Source: JAOUEA01 sp963825685
GTDB lineage: Bacteria; Actinomycetota; UBA4738; HRBIN12
Direction of reading: 5' to 3'
NCBI GenBank assembly: GCA_963825685.1
Contig: CAWGUD010000035.1
Span: 34,976-98,975, forward strand
DNA length: 64,000 nucleotides
This document shows, piece after piece, positions 36,437 to 45,331 of this stretch (position 1 is its first letter; the number at the start of each line of letters is the position of its first letter). Below the pieces are notes generated by a model, which ran no database searches, was not told where the DNA came from, and saw only the letters and a program-made list of their open reading frames with translations. A program made the translations under genes and the position numbers.

Positions 36437-38089
36437 TCACGCGAGGGACACGAGGTCGAGCAGCTCGTCGTCCCAGTATCCGAGCGCCCCCTCGGGCATC
36501 ATCAGCACGCGCTCGGGCGCCAATGCCTGCACGAACTCCGGGTCGTGGCTCACGATGATCATCGCGCCCGGCCACCCCTGCAGGGCCTCGGCGATGGCGG
36601 TTCGCGACGGAGGATCGAGGTTGTTCGTCGGCTCGTCGAGCAGGAGCAGGTTCTTGCGTCCCGCGACGAGCTGCGCGAGGGCGAGCTTCGTCTTCTCGCC
36701 GCCGGACAACGTGCCGGCGTCCTGGAACGCGATCGGGCCGGACAGGCCGAACATGCCGAGCAGCGAGCGGAGCTGCTGGTCGTCGGCCGACGACGACGCC
36801 CGCATGTGGGCGAGCACGTCGACACCATCGGTGATGCCCTCGTGTTCCTGGGCGTAGTAGCCGGGCACGACGTCGTGCCCGAACCGGACGTCGCCGGCGT
36901 CCGGCTCGGTCTGCTCGGTGAGGATCCGCAACAGCGTGGTCTTGCCGGCTCCGTTCAATCCCATGATCAGCAGCCGCTGACCCCGCCCGACGTCGAACGA
37001 GACGTCCTCGAAGACGTCCGTTGCCCCGTACGACTTGGCCAGGCCGTCCACCGTGAGGACGGTCGCCCCGCAGTGCGGGGGCTCGGGGAAACGGACACGG
37101 AGGCTCCGCTCGTGCGTCGGAGCCGTGATCTTCGCTGCCTGGAGCTTCTCCCGGCGGGTGTCCATCGACTTCGCGGTCCGCGCCCGCCGCTGGGTCTGCC
37201 CGCGCATCGAGTCCGCGAGCGTCCGCAGGCGTCGGATCTCCTGCTCCTGGCGCTCCGCGAGCGTCGTCAGCCGAGCCTCGTCGCGCGCCCTCGCCTCGCG
37301 GTACTGCGAGTACGTGCCCCGGTACTCGACCACACCGTCGCGGTCGAGGTGCATGATGCGCGTGATCGAGGCGTCGAGCAGGCCGAGGTCGTGGCTGACC
37401 ACGAGGAGGGCTCCCCCGTAGCCGGCGAGGAACTTCATCAGCCACGTCTTCGCGTCGGCATCGAGGTGATTCGTCGGCTCGTCGAGCATCAGGAGGTCAG
37501 AGCCACCGAACAGGATGCGCGTGAGCTCGAGCCTGCGGCGCTCGCCTCCTGAGAGGGCCTTGACCGGCAGGGAGAGTCGATCCTGCGCGAGGCCGAGACC
37601 CGACGCGATCGAACGGACCTCCGCCTCCGCACGGTATCCCCCATCGGACCGGTACCGATCCTCGAGCGCGGCGAAGCTGGCGATCCTGCGATCGGACGGA
37701 TCCTCTTCGAGCGCGAGACGCGCCTTCTCGAGCCTCGTCGCGAGGTCGACGAGGTCACGAGCTTCCAGCACGTACCTGAGCGCCGGCATGTCGTCGTGCT
37801 CCCGGTGCTGCCGCGGATCCTGACGCAGGTACCCCATCGCGCCGTGACGGACGACCGAACCCCCCGCGGCGGGTTGCTCGCCCGCCAGGACCCGCAGGGT
37901 GCTGGTCTTCCCGGCGCCGTTGCGACCCACCACCCCCATCTTCTCGCCCGACCGAAGGGTGAACGAGAGATCGCTGACGACGGTCAGTCCGCCGGCCTCG
38001 ACGTCGAGGTGCCGCACCTCGAGGGGGATCACGGGGTCGCTCCGGACCGCTGCTCGACGGCGGTTCGGCTGATCGGGGTGGGGCGGCAC
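36437..38089 (-). CDS. ABC-F family ATPase
   Basis: 550 residues with two ABC domains and no membrane segment. Walker A motifs are GRNGAGKT and GLNGAGKT, signatures LSGGERRRLEL and LSGGEKTKLAL, Walker B LLMLDEPTNHLD and LLLLDEPTNNLD. The interdomain linker (about 240-320) is long, basic and helical (RRLRTLADSMRGQTQRRAR). ABC-F proteins act on the ribosome, some as antibiotic-resistance factors and some as translation factors; which type this is cannot be told. Confidence 0.9.
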   Translation of the reverse strand: MPPHPDQPNRRRAAVRSDPVIPLEVRHLDVEAGGLTVVSDLSFTLRSGEKMGVVGRNGAGKTSTLRVLAGEQPAAGGSVVRHGAMGYLRQDPRQHREHDDMPALRYVLEARDLVDLATRLEKARLALEEDPSDRRIASFAALEDRYRSDGGYRAEAEVRSIASGLGLAQDRLSLPVKALSGGERRRLELTRILFGGSDLLMLDEPTNHLDADAKTWLMKFLAGYGGALLVVSHDLGLLDASITRIMHLDRDGVVEYRGTYSQYREARARDEARLTTLAERQEQEIRRLRTLADSMRGQTQRRARTAKSMDTRREKLQAAKITAPTHERSLRVRFPEPPHCGATVLTVDGLAKSYGATDVFEDVSFDVGRGQRLLIMGLNGAGKTTLLRILTEQTEPDAGDVRFGHDVVPGYYAQEHEGITDGVDVLAHMRASSSADDQQLRSLLGMFGLSGPIAFQDAGTLSGGEKTKLALAQLVAGRKNLLLLDEPTNNLDPPSRTAIAEALQGWPGAMIIVSHDPEFVQALAPERVLMMPEGALGYWDDELLDLVSLA

Positions 38090-38133
38090 ATCGGATGAGG
38101 CTCCTTCGGGTCGTCACGGCCGGTGGGCACGAC

Positions 38134-38161
38134 GACAGGGCGCCGATCTCGGCGCCCTGTC
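38134..38161 (-). terminator. Stem-loop behind the DUF4397 gene
   Basis: A perfect 13-bp stem (38134-38146 with 38149-38161) with a 2-nt centre. On the minus strand it follows the stop of the DUF4397 gene at 38234 and precedes the ABC-F gene. No U-tract is seen, as is common in high-GC actinobacteria. Confidence 0.55.
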
Positions 38162-38233
38162 GGTGAAGGAGTCCCGGCTAGTGCACGGGACGACTATAGC
38201 GGAGGCCGCGGCAGCGGCCACCGAGGCGGTCGG

Positions 38234-38920
38234 TCAGACCGTGCCGACCTCCTGCTTGAAGATCACCAGACGATTGTTCGCCACCTTGGTGCCGACCATC
38301 ACGAACGTGAACGCCTGGCCCTGCGTCGTGCTGTCGATCACGCGCGGACCCACGATCGGTGCGGTCTGCCCCGACTGGGTCCCCCATGCGCTGTACACGA
38401 CGTCGGCTGCCAGCGCCACCTGATCTGTGTCACCGCGCTGCAGCCCGCTGATCTCCTCAGAACCGTTGGCCCAGACGTCGACGGCGCCGCCTTTCATCAT
38501 GTGTGCCGCGACGAAGCGGATCTGGCCACCGCCGGTCGGGGTCACGTCGTTGTCGAACCTCGCGATCGTGTTCTTCGAGCCCTCGGGGCGCACGACCAGC
38601 GTGACGTTGGCCAGCTCGGCGAGCGTGACGCTGCCCTTCGCGACGACGTCGCCCTTGCACTCGCCCTTCGAGGCCTTGCGGACCTTGAGCTTGTACGTGC
38701 CGGCCTCGAACCGACGCTTGTCGCGCTCGGCGTAGGCCAGCTTCGAGGTGACCTCGCCGAGGCCGCCGATGCACACGTCGACCTTGACGCCGGGCACGCC
38801 GTGCACGATGAAGACCGTGGCCCTGGTGTCGCCGGCCGACGCGGGGCCGGCGACCGCGAACAGTGACGCCGCGAACACGACCGACGCGATCGTGCGAGCG
38901 ATGGAATCCCGAACCGACAT
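38234..38920 (-). CDS. Secreted DUF4397 domain protein
   Basis: 228 residues. A cleavable signal peptide (IASVVFAASLFAVAGPASA) is followed by a beta-rich DUF4397-like domain: ATVFIVHGVPGVKVDVCIGG, a repeat-like second half with IRFVAAHMMKGGAVDVW, and AFTFVMVGTKV at the end. Members are extracellular and of unknown function. The ATG at 38920 has GGAGG about 10 nt upstream. It is divergent from the DUF456 gene across a 204-bp gap that shows no feature other than the TAGGCT box for the latter. Confidence 0.8.
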   Translation of the reverse strand: MSVRDSIARTIASVVFAASLFAVAGPASAGDTRATVFIVHGVPGVKVDVCIGGLGEVTSKLAYAERDKRRFEAGTYKLKVRKASKGECKGDVVAKGSVTLAELANVTLVVRPEGSKNTIARFDNDVTPTGGGQIRFVAAHMMKGGAVDVWANGSEEISGLQRGDTDQVALAADVVYSAWGTQSGQTAPIVGPRVIDSTTQGQAFTFVMVGTKVANNRLVIFKQEVGTV

Positions 38921-39111
38921 GCGGGGGAACCCTCCTTGACTCGATGACATGCGGGCGAGCCACGAGCCCGGATCGCTGGTCCCTCGCCCTCCGACCATCG
39001 TCCTCGCGGTGCCCCCGACGCCGCGACGGCATGCTACTGCCCGATACTGGACGGGACAACGGCCATTCGGCTCATCCTCCCGGCGCCGCCGACCCCCGAG
39101 GCGGCGGCCGC

Positions 39112-39117
39112 TAGGCT
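39112..39117 (+). promoter_or_regulatory. -10 box TAGGCT, leaderless DUF456 gene
   Basis: TAGGCT ends 7 nt before the ATG at 39125. Confidence 0.55.
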
Positions 39118-39124
39118 GCCGCCC

Positions 39125-39604
39125 ATGTCCACGACGGAGGGCGTTCTCGGGATCGTCATGCTCGTCGGCCTCGTGGGCGTCGTCGTCCCCGTCTTCCCGG
39201 GGCTGATCCTCGTGATCGGCGCGGGGTTCGTCTGGGCACTGCAGCGCGGTGGTCCTGGCGCGTGGGCCGTGTTCGCGATCATCGCCGCCGTCGGCATCGC
39301 GGGGATCGTGGCCTCGAGCGTGCTGCCCGCGCGTCGCGCGTCCTCGGCGGGGGCTCCGGCGTGGGTGGTCGCCTCGGGCGCTGTCGGGCTCGTGATCGGC
39401 TTCTTCGTCGTGCCGGTGATCGGGGCGCTCATCGGGTTCCCGGCCGGCGTGTTCGTCGCCGAGCTCGTCCGGCACCGGCGCCCGGGACCTGCGTGGCGGG
39501 CGACCTGGGACGCGCTGAAGGGCGTGGGGATCGGCATCGCGATCCAACTCGGGGCCGGCGTGGTGATGGTCGGAGTGTGGGTGGCCGCGGTGCTCGCGAC
39601 CTGA
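39125..39604 (+). CDS. DUF456 family membrane protein
   Basis: 159 residues, largely hydrophobic, with about four membrane helices and glycine-rich packing (VGLVGVVVPVFPGLILVIGA; VIGFFVVPVIGALIGFPAGV). This matches the DUF456 group of small integral membrane proteins; no function is established. The ATG is preceded by a TAGGCT box at leaderless distance. It stands alone on the plus strand between minus-strand genes. Confidence 0.8.
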   Translation: MSTTEGVLGIVMLVGLVGVVVPVFPGLILVIGAGFVWALQRGGPGAWAVFAIIAAVGIAGIVASSVLPARRASSAGAPAWVVASGAVGLVIGFFVVPVIGALIGFPAGVFVAELVRHRRPGPAWRATWDALKGVGIGIAIQLGAGVVMVGVWVAAVLAT

Positions 39605-39655
39605 GGCCAGGCACGCGATCCCAGCCAACAGCGCGGGTGTCAGCCGAGTCGGCCG

Positions 39656-39814
39656 TCATCGGTCGTGGTGAGCGCCGCCCTTGCCTGATCGCCAGATGCT
39701 GCCTCCGTGCGGGTCGCGTCGTTCCATCTCGGCCGCGGCTCTGTGGAGGGCTCGCTTCCGGCGGATCGCTGCCCGCGTGTGGAGCCGATCCAGGAACGCC
39801 CGCACGCCTCTCAT
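39656..39814 (-). CDS. Small basic ORF directly behind tRNA-Leu (doubtful)
   Basis: 52 codons from an ATG 4 nt after the tRNA 3' end: Arg/His-rich with two long helices and an end IWRSGKGGAHHDR. No ribosome site is visible. It may be a real small gene or chance; included because nothing else explains the 200 bp between DUF456 and the tRNA. Confidence 0.2.
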   Translation of the reverse strand: MRGVRAFLDRLHTRAAIRRKRALHRAAAEMERRDPHGGSIWRSGKGGAHHDR

Positions 39815-39817
39815 CGG

Positions 39818-39904
39818 TGTCGGAGGGGGGATTTGAACCCCCACGCCCCGCAAGGGGCACTAGGCCCTCAACCTAGCGCGTCTACCAAGTTCCGCCACTC
39901 CGAC
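39818..39904 (-). tRNA. tRNA-Leu (anticodon GAG)
   Basis: An 87-nt cloverleaf of the long variable-arm class. The acceptor strands GTCGGAG (5' end at 39904) and CTCCGAC pair fully. The anticodon stem CTAGG/CCTAG encloses the loop TTGAGGG, giving anticodon GAG. The variable arm TGCCCCTTGCGGGGCG and the T-arm GGGGGTTCAAATCCCCC are intact. CCA is not encoded. It lies just downstream of secG, a frequent arrangement. Confidence 0.97.
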
Positions 39905-39944
39905 GTGGAGGCCCGAATCCTACCAACCGCTCAGGCGTGACCCT

Positions 39945-40172
39945 CTACGGGTTCCACTGCCAGGCGAGGTAGAAGGTGCAGAGCCCGAAGATCAGGGCGG
40001 TGATCACGGTGAGGCGGTCGAGGGTGCGCTCCATGGCGGTGCCTCCCGACAGCGACGACGTGCCCCCGAACATGTCGGAGAGCCCGCTCCCCCGCCCGGA
40101 GTGCAGGAGGATCGTCAGGATCAGGAACAGGGCTGCGATCACGTCGATCACGATCACGATGGTGGTCAGCAT
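39945..40172 (-). CDS. secG: Preprotein translocase subunit SecG
   Basis: 75 residues with two membrane helices joined by the characteristic HSGRGSGLSDMFGG loop and a second TM starting at LDRLTVITALIFGL. It is the accessory subunit of the SecYEG channel. It follows oppF on the minus strand and precedes tRNA-Leu. Confidence 0.93.
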   Translation of the reverse strand: MLTTIVIVIDVIAALFLILTILLHSGRGSGLSDMFGGTSSLSGGTAMERTLDRLTVITALIFGLCTFYLAWQWNP

Positions 40173-40199
40173 GGGGACTCCGCTGTCGCCGGGTTCCGG

Positions 40200-41291
40200 T
40201 CAGGCGCCGGAATCAGGGATGATAGTTTCTTCGAGCGGGAAGTGACACGCGGCGAACTGCCCCTCACCGAACGGTTCCAGCTGTGGTTCCTCCGTGTTGC
40301 AGCGCGGCTCCACGCCATCGGGGATGCCTTCGGACCGGGCGATCTGCCGCGTCCGCGGGCAGCGTGGGTGGAACCGGCACCCCGCCGGCGGATCGATCGG
40401 CGACGGCACGTCGCCTTCGAGGATGATGCGCTTCTTCTTGCGCGCCAACGCCGGGTCGGCGATCGGGACCGCCGAGAGCAGCGCGCCGGTGTACGGGTGC
40501 TTGGGTGTCTTGTAGAGGGCGTCGCCGTCGGCCATCTCGACGATCTTGCCGAGGTACATCACCGCGACCCGGTCGGAGACGTGCTTGACCACCGAGAGGT
40601 CGTGGGCGATGAACAGGTAGGTGAGGTTGAACTCGTTCTGCAGGTCGTCGAGCAGGTTGAGGATCTGCGCCTGCACGGAGACGTCGAGGGCGGACACCGG
40701 CTCGTCGGCGACGATCAGCTTGGGTCGCAGCGCGAGGGCGCGCGCGACCCCGATGCGCTGACGTTGTCCGCCCGAGAACTCGTGCGGGTAGCGGTTGTAG
40801 TGCTCGGGGTTCAGGCCGACGAGCTCCATCAGCTGCTGGACCTCGCCCTTCACCTTGTCCCCGGGCACCGTCTTGTGCAGGCGGTACGGGGCACCGATGA
40901 TCGAGCCGACGGTCTTGCGCGGGTTCAGCGAGGCGTAGGGGTCCTGGAAGATCATCTGCATGTCGCGGCGGATCTGCCGGAGCTCCTGCCCCTTGAGCTT
41001 CGTGATGTCCTGTCCCTCGAACTCGACCGTTCCGGCGGTCGGCTCGAACAGCCGCGTCACGACGCGGGCCAGGGTGGACTTGCCGCACCCGGTCTCGCCC
41101 ACGAGGCCGAGGGTCTCCCCGGGATAGACCTCGAGATCGACCCCGTCGACGGCATGGACGTCGCCCACGTGGCGTTGGACCAGGATGCCCTGCGTGATCG
41201 GGAAGTACTTCTTGAGACCGGTGACCTTGATCAGAGGTTCCCCGCGGTTCGCGGGCGACGGCTCGGTCCTCTCGTTCACCTGCACGCTCAT
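40200..41291 (-). CDS. oppF: Oligopeptide ABC transporter ATPase OppF
   Basis: 363 residues. Walker A GETGCGKST, Q-loop QMIFQDPYASLNPRKTVG, signature FSGGQRQRIGVARAL, Walker B LIVADEPVSALD, and the C-terminal oligopeptide/dipeptide extension with CRFHPRCPR and further cysteines for an iron-sulfur or zinc site. It powers peptide uptake with OppD. The ATG overlaps the oppD stop (ATGA). Confidence 0.93.
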   Translation of the reverse strand: MSVQVNERTEPSPANRGEPLIKVTGLKKYFPITQGILVQRHVGDVHAVDGVDLEVYPGETLGLVGETGCGKSTLARVVTRLFEPTAGTVEFEGQDITKLKGQELRQIRRDMQMIFQDPYASLNPRKTVGSIIGAPYRLHKTVPGDKVKGEVQQLMELVGLNPEHYNRYPHEFSGGQRQRIGVARALALRPKLIVADEPVSALDVSVQAQILNLLDDLQNEFNLTYLFIAHDLSVVKHVSDRVAVMYLGKIVEMADGDALYKTPKHPYTGALLSAVPIADPALARKKKRIILEGDVPSPIDPPAGCRFHPRCPRTRQIARSEGIPDGVEPRCNTEEPQLEPFGEGQFAACHFPLEETIIPDSGA

Positions 41292-42298
41292 CGGCTCGCG
41301 AGGACCTCCTCGCGGATGATGCGCTCCTTCTCGGCGAGCGGGAGGTGACAGGCGGAGGCATGGTGACCGTCGACCGGCACGAGGGCCGGCACGTCCTTGT
41401 CGCACGGCTCGAAGCGGTAGGGACACCGCGGGTGGAACGAACAGCCCGGCGGCACGTTGATCAGCGACGGCGGGAGCCCGCGGATCGGGTTGAGGCGGTC
41501 GGTTTCCTCACCCAGTTTCGGGATCGACCCGAGCAGGCCCCACGTGTACGGGTGCAGCGGCCGGTAGTAGATGTCATCGGTGTTCCCGTACTCGACCGCC
41601 TTGCCGCCGTACATCACCTGGATGTCGTCGCAGTGCTCGGCCACGACGCCGAGGTCGTGCGTGATGATGATGACCGCCGCGTTGAACTCGTCCTTCAGGC
41701 GGTCGATCAGGTCGAGGATCTGTGCCTGCACGGTGACGTCGAGCGCGGTGGTCGGCTCGTCGGCGATCAGCAGGTCGGGGTTGAGGGCCAGCGCCATCGC
41801 GATCATCGCCCGCTGCCGCATGCCGCCGGAGAACTCGTGCGGGAACTGCTTCGCGCGCTCCTCGGGCTTGGGGATGTTGACCTTGCCGAGCATGTCGACT
41901 GCCTGGTCGAACGCTTCCTTCTTCGAGACCTTCTGGTGCTGGAGGATCGCCTCGGCGATCTGATCGCCGACCCGGTAGAAGGGATGCAGCGACGTCATGG
42001 GATCCTGGAAGATCATCGAGATCTTGTCGCCGCGGATGGTGCGCATCTCGTCGGCCGGCAGCTTGAGCAGGTCCTGCCCCTGGAAGATCACCTCGCCGGA
42101 GATCGTGGCCTGCTGGGATGTGATCAGTCCCATCACCGTGAGCGAGCTCACGCTCTTGCCCGACCCCGACTCCCCGACGATGCCGAGGGTCTCACCCGGT
42201 TCGATCGAGTAGGAGACACCGTCGACGGCCTTGACCACGCCGTCGTCGGTGTTGAAGTGCACCGTGAGGTCTTTGACCTCCAGCAGCGGCTCGGGCAC
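41288..42298 (-). CDS. oppD: Oligopeptide ABC transporter ATPase OppD
   Basis: 336 residues. Walker A GESGSGKSV, Q-loop SMIFQDPMTSLHPFYRVG, signature FSGGMRQRAMIAMAL, Walker B LLIADEPTTALDVT and the C-terminal CSFHPRCPYRFEPC. It pairs with OppF on the inner face of the membrane. It begins one base before the oppB stop region ends, so oppB-oppD-oppF are tightly packed. Confidence 0.93.
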   Translation of the reverse strand: MPEPLLEVKDLTVHFNTDDGVVKAVDGVSYSIEPGETLGIVGESGSGKSVSSLTVMGLITSQQATISGEVIFQGQDLLKLPADEMRTIRGDKISMIFQDPMTSLHPFYRVGDQIAEAILQHQKVSKKEAFDQAVDMLGKVNIPKPEERAKQFPHEFSGGMRQRAMIAMALALNPDLLIADEPTTALDVTVQAQILDLIDRLKDEFNAAVIIITHDLGVVAEHCDDIQVMYGGKAVEYGNTDDIYYRPLHPYTWGLLGSIPKLGEETDRLNPIRGLPPSLINVPPGCSFHPRCPYRFEPCDKDVPALVPVDGHHASACHLPLAEKERIIREEVLASR

Positions 42299-43270
42299 CT
42301 ACGTGTACCTCACTCTCGGGTCGAGGAACGCGTACACGACGTCGACCACGAGGTTCGCGACCGCGATGAAGAACGCGCCCAGCACCGTGACACCCATCAC
42401 CATCGGGAAGTCGTTCGTGCCGATCGACGTGACGGCGAGCTGGCCGATGCCCGGCAGTCCGAAGAGGGTCTCGGTGATGAACGCCCCCCCGAGCAGCAGG
42501 CCGATGTCGAGGCCGAGCATCGTGACGACAGGGGTGAGCGCTCCCCGCAGGCCGTGCTTGTAGATCACGCGCTTCTCGGCGAGGCCCTTGGCGCGGGCCG
42601 TGCGGATGTAGTCCTCGTTCATCGTCTCGATCAGGTTCCCGCGCACCATGCGCGCGTAGAAGGCGGCCGACGTGAACGCGAGGGTGATCCAGGGCAGGAT
42701 GAACTTGCCCTTCGCGATCGACTGCCAGATCGTGTCGCCGATCTCGAGCCCCGACGACGGGGCCCAGCCGAGCTTGTACCAGAAGAAGTACAGGAGCAGC
42801 TGACCGAGCCAGAACACCGGCATCGAGACGCCGATCAGCGCGAACACCATGCCGGCGCGATCCCAGATGGAACCCTTGCGCACGGCCGAGATGATGCCGA
42901 TCGGCACGCCCATCGCGAGCCAGATCACGGCGGCGCCCACCGCGAGCGTGATCGTGACGGGGAGCCGCCGGTAGATCTCCTCCTTGACGGCCACGAAGTT
43001 GCCGTAGGAGTAGTAGACGTCCTCGGTCAGGAACAGCCCGGGCCAGGGGATCAGGCCCTTGGCGAACCGCGCGTACTGCACGTAGATCGGCTTGTCGAGG
43101 CCGAACGCCTGGCGCGCCGCTTCGATCTGCTCGGGGGTCGTCGACCTCCCGACCGCTCGGCGCGCCGGGTCTCCGGCCGGCAGCTTCACGAAGATCAGGA
43201 AGGTGAGCAGCGAGACGATGAAGAGCACCAGCACCAGGAACAGCGTTCGCCTGATCAGGTACCTGCCCAT
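42299..43270 (-). CDS. oppB: Oligopeptide ABC transporter permease OppB
   Basis: 323 residues with six membrane helices. The N-terminus LIRRTLFLVLVLFIVSLLTF and the coupling-helix motif (EDYIRTARAKGLAEKRVIYKHGLRGALTPVV) identify an OppB/DppB-type permease. It is separated from oppA by a strong stem-loop at 43299-43324. Confidence 0.93.
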   Translation of the reverse strand: MGRYLIRRTLFLVLVLFIVSLLTFLIFVKLPAGDPARRAVGRSTTPEQIEAARQAFGLDKPIYVQYARFAKGLIPWPGLFLTEDVYYSYGNFVAVKEEIYRRLPVTITLAVGAAVIWLAMGVPIGIISAVRKGSIWDRAGMVFALIGVSMPVFWLGQLLLYFFWYKLGWAPSSGLEIGDTIWQSIAKGKFILPWITLAFTSAAFYARMVRGNLIETMNEDYIRTARAKGLAEKRVIYKHGLRGALTPVVTMLGLDIGLLLGGAFITETLFGLPGIGQLAVTSIGTNDFPMVMGVTVLGAFFIAVANLVVDVVYAFLDPRVRYT

Positions 43271-43298
43271 CGCCGCGCCTCCCTTCCTCCTCGGCGAG

Positions 43299-43324
43299 GA
43301 GGGGGCCGCCTGCGCGGCCCCCTC
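43299..43324 (-). terminator. Intercistronic stem-loop between oppA and oppB
   Basis: A 10-bp G/C stem (43299-43308 with 43315-43324), extendable by one C-G pair, with a short loop. It lies after the oppA stop on the minus strand. In transporter operons such a hairpin often protects the binding-protein message or limits read-through; that role is inference. Confidence 0.6.
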
Positions 43325-43349
43325 GCCCGTCGTCGTTCTCAGTGGTGCC

Positions 43350-45226
43350 TCAGGCCGCCCCGCCCGACACGGCCATCTGGCCGAAGTCGGCGATTCCCGC
43401 GAACTGGTCGAACGAGTAGTTCGTCACGTTCGGCGAGATGATGTCGACGGAGTTGTCGAACAGGTACGGCACCCATGGCACGACCTCTTCCATCAACTGC
43501 GTGTCGAGGTCGGCCCAGCACTGGAACCGGTCGTCGCCCGTCGGCGGCCGAGCACTCGTCGACCTTGTCGTCGACGCTCGGCACCTCGGTGACGTCGTAG
43601 CCCCACTCAGACGAGCTGGTCCGAGGTGGCTCCCAGTCCCTGGTAGTTGCAGCAGCTCTCCCACAGTCCGCTCGAGTCGAAGAGCGGACCGCCGAACGTG
43701 ATAGCCGTCGGCGTAGTCCTTGCCCCACGCCGGACCGGCGCAGAACGTGGTCTGTGAGTTCATGTCGTTGCACTTCGTGTACATGACGCCACGCTCGAGC
43801 TGCTTCACGTCGAGCGTGATGCCGAGCGGCTCCAGGAACTGCGAGCAGCAACGCCGCCTGCTTCGGGTACGGGTCCTCACGGTCGGTGATCGTGAGGATG
43901 TTCTCGCAGGACGGGTCGTCGCAGACCCCGTCGCCGTCGGTGTCGTACTTCGACTGCGCCATCTCCTCCTGGGCCTTGGCGATGTCGCCGGACCCGTTCG
44001 GCGTCGCGTACGGGTCGTAGTCGGCCAGCAGGTTGTTCTGGAGCGAGTTCACGAAGATGTGTCCCGCGAGCTCGCCGGTCGTCGGGCCGCCACGCTGCTG
44101 GCGGAAGCCCTTCCTTGTCGAACGCCCAGTTGATCGCCTTGCGCACGTGGACGTCGTCGAACGGCGGCATCGCCAGGTTGAACGACACGTACCGCACGGC
44201 GTCGGACGGGTAGACGTTCATCCGGTCCTGCAGGTCGGGCGTGGTCTGGTACTCCTTGATCTTGTCCGGCGGCACGGCCCCGTCGACCACGAAGTCGATC
44301 TCGCCGGCCGACACCTGGTTGTACAGGTCGTCGTTGTCGCCGCCGATCGTGACGAGGATCTCGTCGGGATACGCCGGACGCAGATCGTCGGTCTCGGCGC
44401 TCCACGACGGGTTGCGGACGAGCTCGATCGAGCGACCGGGCACGTAGCCCTCGACCGGGTCCTGGTCCTTGACCGGCGAGCGGAGAAGTCCATCGCCTCG
44501 GAGCCGCGGAACATGTACGGACCCGATGCCACGAGGTAGCGCCCGTAGTCCTTGTCGTGTCCCTCGGCGGCGCCGAGCTCGGCGTCGCCGTTCGGCGGGA
44601 TCGGGGCGGTGGTGGCCATCGCGAACCGGTAGCCGAGGTCGCCGGTCGGCTCGGTCAGCGTGATCTCGAGCGTCGTGTCGTCGACCGCCGTCATGCCCGA
44701 GATGTCGTCGGCGTCACCGTTGGCGTAGTCGTCGAAGCCCTCGATCACCGAGTAGTAGAACGAGTACCCACCGACGTTGGCCTTCGGGTTCGCCGTGCGC
44801 TTGATCGCGCGGACGAAGTCGTTGGCGGTGATCGTGACGTCCTCGAACGGCGGGGCGTAGTTGATGCCCGGCTTGATCGTGAACGTCCAGGTCAGACCGT
44901 CGGCCGAGAGCTTCCGGCTCGGCGGCCGCGAGGTCGGGGTGGATCTCCGCCCCGCCCTGGTCGGTCGGCACGCCCTCGTACGACATCAGCGTGCGCAGCA
45001 GACAGCAGCGGTAGTACTCCCAGGTGACCGAGTAGTACTCCTTCTGCGGGTCGAACGCCGACACCACGTCGGCGAGCTGCGCCATGTTCAGCGTGCCACC
45101 ACTCAGGTCGCCGCTAGGTGCCTCGCTGGTCGCGCCGTCGTCCCCCGAGTCGCCGTCGTCGCCACAGGCGGCAGCGACGAGCCCGAGGACCGCGACGAGC
45201 GCGATCATCCTCAACATCCGCTTCAA
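43350..45226 (-). CDS. oppA: Oligopeptide-binding lipoprotein OppA (seven frame breaks)
   Basis: The parts join into about 623 residues of an SBP family 5 peptide-binding protein. A signal peptide (RMIALVAVLGLVAAAC) has a clear lipobox; the start is TTG at 45226 with GAGGGGG upstream. Breaks fall near 44915, 44485, 44112, 43845, 43697, 43610 and 43550: six extra bases and one missing. Between breaks the protein is well preserved (YLVASGPYMFRGSEAMDF, VRYVSFNLAMPPFDDVHVRK, AINWAFDK, WGKDYADGYH, NYQGLG). Two cysteine-containing acidic inserts (DTDGDGVCDDPSCEN, ESCCNY) are present. The net shift restores an exact reading frame, so errors are more likely than decay, but a true pseudogene is not excluded. 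Confidence 0.75.
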
Positions 45227-45331
45227 TTGGACCCCCTCTCTACGTTTGCGTTGCATGTGATCGGATCGGATGTGGTGCGTGCTTCCCGCTTCCTCCCCTC
45301 GCCACCTCCGGCGCACCGTAAGGAAGTACGG

